This document shows, in pieces, positions 11,137 through 18,716 of a DNA stretch of 64,000 nt (its first letter is position 1; every line of letters starts with the position of its first letter). A program made the position numbers and the translations under genes. The stretch lies in NCBI GenBank assembly GCA_023954195.1, contig JAMLIK010000002.1, positions 682,001-746,000 on the forward strand. Reading direction: 5' to 3'. This DNA is from Xanthobacteraceae bacterium (GTDB lineage: Bacteria; Pseudomonadota; Alphaproteobacteria; Rhizobiales; Xanthobacteraceae). Under the pieces are notes generated by a model. It had not been told where the DNA came from, searched no databases, and saw only the letters and a list, made by a program, of their open reading frames with translations.

Positions 11137-11727
11137 CTATATCGCAAAATCGCCGCCGCGCGAATGGCCGCCGGCGCCGGGCGCCGCCGCGCGCAGCTTG
11201 CGCCGGATGACGGTGCGGAAGGTGACGTACTGGATCGCGAACGCTGCGATCTTGGCGCCGATCGCCACCACCGAGACATAGAACGCCCACAGCTTGATGT
11301 CGCCGGTCGCGGCCACCGCGATGGTGCCGAGGCCCAGCGCGAACATCAGCGCGGCCCAGGCGTAGCCGGCGAGCCGCGCCAGATGCGGGATGGTGTCGCG
11401 CACGATGGCGGGCGAATAGCGTAGCATCCAGTCCTTGCGCAGCATGATGCCGCCGACGGCGAAGTGGCCGATGGCGGGCTTCACCAGCACGAAACGGGGA
11501 TCGTGGGTGAGCAGCGTCGCGCCGCCCAGCACGATCACCAGCGCCAGGCTGGCATAGGTCATGACGTCGAGCGTTTGTCCCTTGATGCGCGCGTGAATCA
11601 CCTGCGCGATCGCCGCCGCCACCGCCGCCAGCGTGGCGACGACGACGTTGTCGGTTAAGGCGTAGACCGCCAGAAAGACGATGGTGGAGAAGAAGTCGGC
11701 GGCGAGCTTGATGAAGACGGTTTTCAT
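11137..11727 (-). CDS. yciB: Septation protein A (YciB/IspZ family)
   Basis: About 196 residues from the internal Met (MKTVFIKLAADFFSTIVFLAVYA). Five or six hydrophobic helices, with the family's KPAIGHFAVGGIMLRKDWMLRYSP segment between helices 3 and 4 and a W-A-FYVSV segment near the end. YciB proteins sit in the inner membrane and contribute to envelope synthesis and division. An upstream in-frame start (11757) adds ten residues but matches the family less well. The gene lies between the carotenoid oxygenase gene (upstream) and the small beta-rich protein gene. Confidence 0.85.
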   Translation of the reverse strand: MKTVFIKLAADFFSTIVFLAVYALTDNVVVATLAAVAAAIAQVIHARIKGQTLDVMTYASLALVIVLGGATLLTHDPRFVLVKPAIGHFAVGGIMLRKDWMLRYSPAIVRDTIPHLARLAGYAWAALMFALGLGTIAVAATGDIKLWAFYVSVVAIGAKIAAFAIQYVTFRTVIRRKLRAAAPGAGGHSRGGDFAI

Positions 11728-11775
11728 GGGGGTCACCGGGTTGGAGGTTTTCCGCAAGGGTCAAACGCGCCGATG

Positions 11776-13185
11776 TCAGGCGGCGTTCACCCAGTTGCCG
11801 TGAAAGCCGTCCGGCACGCGGTGGCCGAGCTTGACCAGCGCGGCCGGGCCATCCGCGATATTTTGCGCGTCGAACACCGCGAGGTCGCTGCGGTTCTCGC
11901 GCGCGCGCCAGACCACCGCGAGCAGCCAGCCGTCGCCCTCCGGCGCGTCCGCGCCGCGTTCCACGAACACCGGCTCGGAAATGCTGTCGCCCTTCGGCAG
12001 CAGGTATCGCGCCTTGCGCTCGCCGTCGCCGCCGACATGGACGATGCCATGCAGCGCGGTCGAGGCGGGCAGCTCGGGATTGGCGCAGGCGTACCAGCCA
12101 TGCGCCGTCGCAAGCCCGGCGCGGCGCTCGTCGACGCGGGGAAACTCGCCGGCGATGTCGTCGAGATAGACCTGCGAGAAACGGTCGGTATTGGCGGCGA
12201 GGTCGAAGGTCCAGCGGCACAGCCGCGCGCTCAGGCCCGCCGCACGGCTGGGGCGGCCGTCGAGGCGCGGGAACAGCGGCGGCTCCTCGTATTGCATGAC
12301 GTCGGCGACGACGCGGCTGCCGTCCTCCCAGGCGTTGAGGACGTGAAACACGTAACACGCCTCGGCGCGAAACCAGCGGATGTCCGAGGTCGTGCCGCCG
12401 CGCGCCATGACGCCGATGTGGCCGCCCTTGTCCGGCTCCCAGGCATAGGCCGGCTGCCCCTTGACGGCGCGCTCCATGCTGCCGGTCAGCGGCAGGATCG
12501 GAAACAGCACATGGTTCGCGGTGACGATGAAATCATGCACCATGCTGGAATACGGCGTCTCGAAATGCTCGAAGCGCGTGACGCGGCCGCCGCGATCGAC
12601 CACCCCGTAAGATAGCGCCGAGCTGAACGGCCCCTTGGCGTTGTAGCCGAAGAACATCATCTCGCCGGTTGCGGGATCGACCTTGGGATGCGCGGTGAAG
12701 GGTCCTTTGATGCGGCCGTCGTAGTCGCAATAGCCGCGCGTCGAAAGCGTCAGGGGGTCGATCTCGGTCGGCGGGTGGCCTTCCTCCAGCGCCAGCAGCC
12801 GGCCGCCGTGGCGGATGATGTTGGTGTTGGCGGCGCCGCTGTCGTTGCAGGTCGTCGGCGGCGCGTCGGGGAGCCGGCGCGGGCCGAAGCCGGCGAAGAT
12901 GGCGCGGCCGGCGTCGTGCTCGGCCAGCCATTTCGGCGTGCGGACCCAGCGGTTGCGATAGCTGGCTCGGCCGTTCTCAAGATGGAACGCGTGCAGCATG
13001 CCGTCGCCGGTGAACCAGTGCGCGCCGGGGACGTCGAATTGCGGATTGGGGCCGTTGCGATACAGCGTGCCGTTCAGCGCGCGCGGCAGTTCGCCCTCGA
13101 CCTTGAGGAACGGGGCGTCGCATTCCATCGGAATCGGCGCGAGGTTGTCCAGTTCGGCGGCGGCTGCGGGCACGGGGATCTCCAT
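11776..13185 (-). CDS. Carotenoid oxygenase (CCD/RPE65 family)
   Basis: 469 residues; non-heme Fe(II) dioxygenase family that cleaves carotenoid, apocarotenoid or stilbene double bonds. The four iron-binding histidines fall in the expected seven-bladed-propeller positions: His166 (TAHPK), His217 (MVHDF), His281 (YVFHVLNAWED) and His462 (GFHGNW). GDGMLHAF near residue 61 is also family-typical. The start codon is only 9 bases from a palindromic operator shared with the divergent TetR gene, which implies repression relieved by a small ligand, perhaps the substrate. No carotenoid biosynthesis gene is visible, so a lignostilbene-type or xenobiotic substrate is equally possible. Confidence 0.88.
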   Translation of the reverse strand: MEIPVPAAAAELDNLAPIPMECDAPFLKVEGELPRALNGTLYRNGPNPQFDVPGAHWFTGDGMLHAFHLENGRASYRNRWVRTPKWLAEHDAGRAIFAGFGPRRLPDAPPTTCNDSGAANTNIIRHGGRLLALEEGHPPTEIDPLTLSTRGYCDYDGRIKGPFTAHPKVDPATGEMMFFGYNAKGPFSSALSYGVVDRGGRVTRFEHFETPYSSMVHDFIVTANHVLFPILPLTGSMERAVKGQPAYAWEPDKGGHIGVMARGGTTSDIRWFRAEACYVFHVLNAWEDGSRVVADVMQYEEPPLFPRLDGRPSRAAGLSARLCRWTFDLAANTDRFSQVYLDDIAGEFPRVDERRAGLATAHGWYACANPELPASTALHGIVHVGGDGERKARYLLPKGDSISEPVFVERGADAPEGDGWLLAVVWRARENRSDLAVFDAQNIADGPAALVKLGHRVPDGFHGNWVNAA

Positions 13186-13193
13186 CGGTCGGG

Positions 13194-13214
13194 TATCTTG
13201 ACGTCGTCAAGATA
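13194..13214. promoter_or_regulatory. Palindromic operator between carotenoid oxygenase and TetR genes
   Basis: Perfect 9-bp arms TATCTTGAC / GTCAAGATA with a 3-base centre. It starts 9 bases upstream of the oxygenase ATG and lies before the regulator gene. A possible minus-strand promoter for the oxygenase (TTGACG at 13243-13238, 18-base spacer, TACTTT at 13219-13214) would put transcription start inside the palindrome, the usual layout for TetR repression. Confidence 0.65.
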
Positions 13215-13251
13215 AAGTAGATGGAAACTCTCGATCTCGTCAAGTCAAATC

Positions 13252-13264
13252 TTTACAGTGTAAA
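13252..13264. promoter_or_regulatory. Second short palindrome upstream of the TetR gene
   Basis: TTTACA-G-TGTAAA, perfect 6-bp arms, 23 bases before the preferred TetR start. Different sequence from the 13194 operator, so it may be a site for another regulator or a weak autoregulatory site. Confidence 0.4.
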
Positions 13265-13286
13265 AATCGCATTCTATCATGTGCGG

Positions 13287-14009
13287 ATGACCCGCAAGCC
13301 GTCCCCGCGCCGCGCCGCCGCCCGCGCGGCAAAATCTCCCTCCCGCCCGGCTTCGGCCAAGGCCAGGCCCCCGGCGAAAGGCGCGCCGGGCGCGCGTTAT
13401 CACCACGGCGATCTGCATGACGCGCTGCTCAAGGCGGCGGAGACGATCCTCGAACGCGATGGCCTCACCGGCCTGACCTTGCGCGCGGTGGCGCGCGAGG
13501 CCGGGGTCTCGCATGCCGCGCCGGCCCACCACTTCCGCGATCTCGCCGGCCTCGTCAGCGAACTGGCGGCGATCGGTTACCGCCGTTTTGGCGCGGCGAT
13601 GAAGGCGGCGGAACTGCCGGGACGCTCATGGACGGAAGTGGGCCAGGCGCGGGCGCACGCCTATCTCGATTTCGCCCGCGCGCATCCGGCGATGTATCGG
13701 CTGATGTTTCGCGCCGAGCGGCTCGATATGGGCAACCCGGTGCTGCAAGAGGCGGCGAATGCGGCCTTTGCCCGACTGGTGACGGCGGTGGGCGAGGGGC
13801 GGGGTGAAACCATCGCGAGCCGGACGCTGACGCTGGAACAGGCCGCGGGCGCCGCGCGCGCATGGTCGCTGATGCACGGCTTCGCCAGCCTCGTGCTCGA
13901 TGGCCGTCTGTCCAACATTCTCGAACGGTTGCCGGCGGGCAGCACGGTCGATCAGTTGCTCGACGTCATGCTGCGCGGTGGCGCGCCGATCGGCCCGCGC
14001 GGCGGCTGA
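13287..14009 (+). CDS. TetR/AcrR family transcriptional regulator
   Basis: 240 residues from the ATG at 13287. A Lys/Arg/Ala/Pro-rich basic tail of about 35 residues precedes the DNA-binding domain (YHHGDLHDALLKAAETILERDG, then LTLRAVAREAGVSHAAPAHHFRDLAGLV, a clear helix-turn-helix). The ligand-binding half resembles the WHG-type TetR C-terminal domain (YLDFARAHPAMYRLMF). An in-frame ATG at 13221 would place the second palindrome inside the coding region, so I prefer 13287. Divergent from the carotenoid oxygenase gene, its probable target. Confidence 0.85.
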   Translation: MTRKPSPRRAAARAAKSPSRPASAKARPPAKGAPGARYHHGDLHDALLKAAETILERDGLTGLTLRAVAREAGVSHAAPAHHFRDLAGLVSELAAIGYRRFGAAMKAAELPGRSWTEVGQARAHAYLDFARAHPAMYRLMFRAERLDMGNPVLQEAANAAFARLVTAVGEGRGETIASRTLTLEQAAGAARAWSLMHGFASLVLDGRLSNILERLPAGSTVDQLLDVMLRGGAPIGPRGG

Positions 14010-14167
14010 GGCGTTGCGGTGGGCGACGGCAAGCTGGGGAAGGTTCGGTGCGCCCGTTGGAAAAGCCTGACATTCCGACCCCGATTGCGATAAGAGGCTT
14101 ATTCGCGGCAAGTCCGCAGCGTCAGCATTTTCCCGAACCAACCTTCCAGAGCCAACCTTCCAGAGAC

Positions 14168-14800
14168 ATGCCCACCATCCCCGACAGCAAGCCGTATCGC
14201 ATTGGCCGTTCCAAGACCGGACTGGGCCTGTTCGCCACCAAGCCGATCAAGAAAGGCGCGAAGATCATCCGCTATATCGGTCCGATGCTGGACTGCCGCA
14301 AGGAGGAGGACGACGCGGTCGAGAACAAGTATCTGTTCCAGATCAACAAGCGCTGGACCATCGACGGCTCGGTGCGCGAGAACATCGCGCGCTACATCAA
14401 TCATTCGTGCAAGCCGAACGCGGAATCCGACGTCAGCGCCCGTAAGCGCAAGGTGGTGATCCGTGCCGTCAAGAACATCGCGCCGGGCGATGAGATCAAC
14501 TACGATTACGGCACCGAGTATTTCAAGGAATACCTGAAGCCGATCGGCTGCAAATGCGACGCCTGCGAACACAAGCGGGCCAAGCAGCGCGCCGCCGCGC
14601 GCGCGGAACGGCAGGCGGCGAAGGCAAACGGCAAGACGGTGAAGGCCAAGACCGGAAAGGCCAAGACAAAAGCGACCAAGACAAAAGCGACCGAGGCGAA
14701 AAAGGCCAAGGCCGCAAAGACCAACGCCAAAACCGCCAAGCCGGCCACGAAAGCCAAGCGCGCCGTGTCCGGCAAAGGCCGACCCGCGCACGCTGCCTGA
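14168..14800 (+). CDS. SET-domain protein with lysine-rich, histone-H1-like tail
   Basis: 210 residues from the ATG at 14168. The SET domain covers about 1-135: GLGLFATKPIKKGAKIIRYIG opening, the catalytic/AdoMet motif NHSCKPNA (Asn78-His79-Ser80-Cys81), GDEINYDYG, and a post-SET CxCxxC (Cys128, Cys130, Cys133). The rest is a disordered Lys/Ala/Thr tail with AKTKATK-type repeats, like the C-terminal tail of histone H1. SET proteins methylate protein lysines; the tail suggests nucleic-acid binding. The ORF extends upstream in frame (from 13862) but overlaps the TetR gene, so that part is rejected. Substrate unknown. Confidence 0.85.
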   Translation: MPTIPDSKPYRIGRSKTGLGLFATKPIKKGAKIIRYIGPMLDCRKEEDDAVENKYLFQINKRWTIDGSVRENIARYINHSCKPNAESDVSARKRKVVIRAVKNIAPGDEINYDYGTEYFKEYLKPIGCKCDACEHKRAKQRAAARAERQAAKANGKTVKAKTGKAKTKATKTKATEAKKAKAAKTNAKTAKPATKAKRAVSGKGRPAHAA

Positions 14801-14946
14801 ATTTATTTTGTGTGGGGCCGACGCCGAGGTTGTTTGATCTCGCGTGCTGCATTTCGAATAAGCATAACGGCCCGGCGCGATAAGCGCCTTGCGGCCGCCG
14901 CCATCGGCTGGTTAGCTCTGTCTTCCATGGAACAAGGAGGATCGTC

Positions 14947-15612
14947 ATGAGCACGATCAAGCCGTTGACGCTCGACATCGTGTCGGATGTCGTGTGCCCG
15001 TGGTGCTACATCGGCAAGAGCCGCGTCGAAAAGGCGCTGGCGCTGGTGAGCGACGTGCCGCTGGAGGTGCGCTGGCGGCCGTTCTTCCTCAATGCGTGGG
15101 TGCCGCGCGAGGGCATCAGCCGCGACGAGTATCTGACGACGAAATTCGGCTCGGCCGAAGCCTACGGCAATATCTCCGCCCCCGTGGTCGAGGCGGCGCG
15201 CGAGGAGGGGCTGGAGTACCGGCCCGATCTGGTCAGCCGCCAGCCCAATACGCTCGATTGCCATCGCCTGATCTATTGGGCTCAGGCCGAAGGCAAGGCG
15301 GCGGCGATGAAGCAGCGGCTGATGGAACTGTATTTCCGCGACGGCGGCGACCTCACCGACCCGGAGGTTCTGGTGCGGGCGGCCGCCGATTGCGGCCTGG
15401 ACGAAGCGACGGTGCGCCGCCGTCTCGCCACCGACGAGGACGTCGACGTGGTGGCCGGGCAGGCGCAGGAAGCCTCCGACAAGGGCATCAGCGGCGTGCC
15501 GACCTATGTGTTCGCCGGAAAATACGCGGTGTCGGGCGCCCGGCCGCCGGAGCAGTTGGCGCGCGCGATCCGTCAGGTCTCGGCGGAGATCAATGCCGAG
15601 GCTGCGGAGTAA
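14947..15612 (+). CDS. DsbA-family oxidoreductase (FrnE-like)
   Basis: 221 residues, thioredoxin fold with inserted helical domain. Active-site motif CPWC at residues 17-20 in DVVCPWCYIGKSRVEKAL, and the cis-Pro loop GVPTYVFAGKYAVSGA near the end. There is no signal peptide, so it acts in the cytoplasm. FrnE-like members are disulfide oxidoreductases linked to oxidative stress and polyketide biosynthesis. AAGGAGG stands just upstream of the ATG. Its last 40 bases overlap the convergent acetyltransferase gene. Confidence 0.86.
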   Translation: MSTIKPLTLDIVSDVVCPWCYIGKSRVEKALALVSDVPLEVRWRPFFLNAWVPREGISRDEYLTTKFGSAEAYGNISAPVVEAAREEGLEYRPDLVSRQPNTLDCHRLIYWAQAEGKAAAMKQRLMELYFRDGGDLTDPEVLVRAAADCGLDEATVRRRLATDEDVDVVAGQAQEASDKGISGVPTYVFAGKYAVSGARPPEQLARAIRQVSAEINAEAAE

Positions 15613-16868
15613 TCCCTCGCTCCGTCTCGCGTGGCCTGTTCCTCAAGCGTCCGGCTTGCCGCGCGGGCGGGCCGCATTCTTTGCGTCAGGTCGCGCATCA
15701 GGTTGCGGGCCGTCAACGCGGCGATGGCGAGCGCCAGCGCCGGGTCGTGCCGGTACAAGGGCAGCAGGACGTTGCCGATCCTGAGCCGGCCGCGCCAGAT
15801 CGGATCGATCATGGGGTGGCTGGGAGCGGCGGTCGAGTCGGCGGTGACGATGGCGGGATCGGCGCAAAGATGGCGGGTCACGTCCAGCGTGAGCTGCACG
15901 CCCGGCGAGAATTTCGCGAACGCCTCGTCCATGCCGATCTTGAAATAGAACGCGCGGTCCTGATGGCGGACCACGACGGCGGCGGCGACCGGGGTGGCGC
16001 CGGCGTGAAGCGAGACGATCTCGCAGGCGCCGGTTTTCGCCAGCATCGGCGCGGCGGCGCGGATGAAGCGGCTGTCGCCGGGGCGTCGCAGCAGCGCGGT
16101 GCCGCGCCGCCCTTTCCAGCCGCTCGCCTCCAGCGCCAGGAAAACCTCGAGCGCGCGGCTGACCGCGTCGGGCGTCCGCGCCACTTCGAACCGGACCGGG
16201 CCATGTTCGGCCAGGCGTCGCCGCTGCCGGCGCAAATCGTTCAGTTTCCGCTTGCTCAGCGCCTTTCGTAACAGGGTATCGGCGTCCTGCGTCGCATCGA
16301 GGCAGGCGCGGGCGTGGGCGCCGAGCAGGCGCGGCTGAAGATGGTCGCGCGCCAGCGCGGCGGTGAGGGCCGCGAGCGCGTCGCCATCGAGGGTCATGTT
16401 GCGCAGCAGCAGCGCGCGCGCGCCGGCGCGGCGGGCATGGTCGAGCAGCGCCCGCGCGGCCCCCACCGGCGAATCGCGGTCGAGCAGCGGCGTGCCGAGG
16501 GTGCCATAGGGATCGGCGTTGACCAGCATCGGCAGCGGAAGACGATAGGCCCGCCACATCGAGATGACCGGCATCAGGCCGAGCAGCGCCGGCGGTGAAC
16601 CGGCGTCGGCTGTGGGCTCGGCGAAGGCGGTCAGTGCCGACGCGCCGGTGCGGCCTTCGGCAAAGGCGCTCACCGCGCGCTCCCAATCGGCGAGATAGTA
16701 GCCGTTCGGCTCGACCGCGCGCCCGGCGAGGGCATGCCAGGCGGCGCGCGACACCGAGGCGAGCGGCGGCAGCGCGCGCGACGACGCGCCGCGCGCGTCG
16801 GCCTGCGTGCTATCGGCTTGATCCGGCACGCCATGCCGCCGCGCGGCGATGTTTCCCAGTTCGACCAA
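15573..16868 (-). CDS. GNAT-type acyltransferase, CelD/FemAB-like
   Basis: About 431 residues. The C-terminal half matches the Acetyltransf_6 (BioF2-like/CelD) type: LSKRKLNDLRRQRRRLAEHG, ALEVFLALEASGWKGRRGTALL, HQDRAFYFKIGMDEAFAKFSPGVQLTLDV, then a WRGRLRIGNVLLP segment. Such proteins transfer acyl or aminoacyl groups, often for exopolysaccharide or lipid modification. The N-terminal half is Ala-rich and less conserved. The longest ORF opens with TTG at 16868; a GTG at 16829 is an alternative start, so the N terminus is uncertain. It converges on and overlaps the FrnE-like gene by 40 bases. Confidence 0.75.
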   Translation of the reverse strand: MVELGNIAARRHGVPDQADSTQADARGASSRALPPLASVSRAAWHALAGRAVEPNGYYLADWERAVSAFAEGRTGASALTAFAEPTADAGSPPALLGLMPVISMWRAYRLPLPMLVNADPYGTLGTPLLDRDSPVGAARALLDHARRAGARALLLRNMTLDGDALAALTAALARDHLQPRLLGAHARACLDATQDADTLLRKALSKRKLNDLRRQRRRLAEHGPVRFEVARTPDAVSRALEVFLALEASGWKGRRGTALLRRPGDSRFIRAAAPMLAKTGACEIVSLHAGATPVAAAVVVRHQDRAFYFKIGMDEAFAKFSPGVQLTLDVTRHLCADPAIVTADSTAAPSHPMIDPIWRGRLRIGNVLLPLYRHDPALALAIAALTARNLMRDLTQRMRPARAASRTLEEQATRDGARDYSAASALISAET

Positions 16869-17127
16869 TCCCGTATCCCGTCGTCATCGGCCCCGAGGGC
16901 TGCATGGCGATACTTCTAGATGACAGACTTCAATTTAGCGTTGGCCGGTGCGGTTAAATTTCCGCGCAGGATTAACGCCCTGTTTACCGATCGGCCGCGG
17001 CCCGGTTGGGCGGTGGCCGGTCGCCAACCGGCATGCTTGAACCGCCGCCGGATTTCCCGCGACCCATGACGAGCCGACGCCTGCGCGGCCGGGCCGAGGG
17101 ATTCAATTTGCAACGAGGGGTAAGGTG

Positions 17128-18633
17128 ATGTTTCGCCGGACTGTGTTGAGCGTGGTCGCCGCCGCGACCCTGTCGTGGAGCGCCGGCGCGGCGCTGGCGG
17201 AGAGCCGGATGGCGCTGGTGATCGGCCAGTCCGCCTATCGCGCGGTGACGCCGCTGCCCAACCCCGCCAACGACGCCAAGGCGATGGCGGGGCTGTTGGG
17301 CGACGCCGGCTTCGAGGTCACCTCGGCGTCGGATCTGTCGCAGAACGCGCTGCGGCAGGCGATCAGCGATTTCGCGGGGAAAGTGGCGACCAGGGGACCG
17401 GATACCGTGGCGCTGGTGTTTTACGCCGGGCACGGCATGCAGATCGACGGCGAGAATTTCCTGGTGCCGGTCGATATCGATCCGCGCCGCGAGGCCGACA
17501 TTCCGCTCCAGGCGGTGCGGCTCAACGACATCCTGAACACCTTGACCTCGGTTCCGAGCCGGATGCGGCTGGTGCTGCTCGACGCCTGTCGCAACAATCC
17601 GTTCCCGGATATCGGCCAGACCGCCGGGCGCGGGCTCGCCATCGTCGATGCCCGGTTCGGCGCGCCGGGGACCTTTCTGTCGTTCTCGACCTCGCCCGGC
17701 GCCGAGGCCGAGGATGGCAGCGGCGCCAACAGCCCCTACACCACGGCGCTGCTGAGCGCCGCCAGGGAACCGGGCCTGGCCATCGAGGATGCCTTCAAGC
17801 GGGTTCGCGTCGCGGTGAACAAGGCCACCGAGGGTCGCCAGACGCCGTGGGAAAGCTCGTCGCTGACCGACGATTTCCGTTTCTTCGCGACGGCGGGCGA
17901 TGCATCCGCCAAACCGGACGAGACCAAGCCTGCTGATGCCAAGCCTGCTAATGCCAAGCCTGCCGTTGCCAAACCGGCCGAGGCAAAATCCGCCGATGGT
18001 CGCCCCGCCGGCCAAAAGCGTTCGACGGAGCAATGGAAAACGGCGTTGCAGGGCAAACCGGCCGCGGCGGCCCACGAGATGATCGTGGCCGATGGCTCGG
18101 TCGAAGCCTACGAGGCGTTCGTCGCGCTGTACACCGATCCGGTCTTCGTTCCGCGCGCCCGCGCCTGGCTCGAACGCCAGTTGCGCATGATCGCCTGGAA
18201 CAAGGCGGTGATCGAGAACTCCGCCGCCGGTTATCGCGCCTTCCTGCTGGCCTATCCCGACAGCGACCTGACCGCGACCGCGCGCAAGCTGGAGCAGCGG
18301 CTGCGCAACCGGCCGAACTTCAGCCCGGCGGTGGTCGCCGCGCTGCCGCCGGCCGCGAACTGCTCGTGCGGCGCCCCGCCAGCCCGGAAAGCCGACCATA
18401 AGAAGGGCGGGAAGCCGGCGAAGAAGCAGGCCGCCGCGCCGCCGCCCCGGCGCGCCGTCTCCGACGACCCGGTGCCGGAGCGGGGGACGCCGGTCTACGT
18501 ACCGACGCCCGGCCTTTCCATCGGCATCGGTGGTGGCTTCCTCGGCGGCGGCGGGCGGGGCGGCTATCATCCGCCGCCGGGCCGGAGCCCCGGCGTGCCG
18601 ACGACGACGGGAGGAGCGCGGCGCGGTTACTGA
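17128..18633 (+). CDS. Secreted caspase-family (C14) peptidase-like protein
   Basis: 501 residues from the ATG at 17128; a GTG directly before it is the alternative start. Signal peptide (FRRTVLSVVAAATLSWSAGAALA). The caspase-like domain (about 26-250) starts with RMALVIGQSAYR and has the catalytic dyad His102 (FYAGHGMQ) and Cys154 (LLDACRNNPF). It is followed by a KPADAKPANAKPAVAKPAEAK linker, a helical repeat region, Lys/Ala-rich low complexity and a Gly-rich end (GGGFLGGGGRGGYHP). The dyad is intact, so activity is plausible. Bacterial orthocaspases usually cleave after Arg/Lys; the role here is unknown. Monocistronic. Confidence 0.85.
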   Translation: MFRRTVLSVVAAATLSWSAGAALAESRMALVIGQSAYRAVTPLPNPANDAKAMAGLLGDAGFEVTSASDLSQNALRQAISDFAGKVATRGPDTVALVFYAGHGMQIDGENFLVPVDIDPRREADIPLQAVRLNDILNTLTSVPSRMRLVLLDACRNNPFPDIGQTAGRGLAIVDARFGAPGTFLSFSTSPGAEAEDGSGANSPYTTALLSAAREPGLAIEDAFKRVRVAVNKATEGRQTPWESSSLTDDFRFFATAGDASAKPDETKPADAKPANAKPAVAKPAEAKSADGRPAGQKRSTEQWKTALQGKPAAAAHEMIVADGSVEAYEAFVALYTDPVFVPRARAWLERQLRMIAWNKAVIENSAAGYRAFLLAYPDSDLTATARKLEQRLRNRPNFSPAVVAALPPAANCSCGAPPARKADHKKGGKPAKKQAAAPPPRRAVSDDPVPERGTPVYVPTPGLSIGIGGGFLGGGGRGGYHPPPGRSPGVPTTTGGARRGY

Positions 18634-18716
18634 GCCGGAAGCGTAAGATCATCACGGAAGCGTTTTTCAGCCAGCGCGAAACCGCTATAACGGCGTCAAC
18701 AACAAGGAGACGCGGC

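Noticed and set aside
13262..13286. Earlier TetR start at 13221
   Set aside because: Would place the second palindrome inside the gene and adds residues without family support, though it stays formally open.
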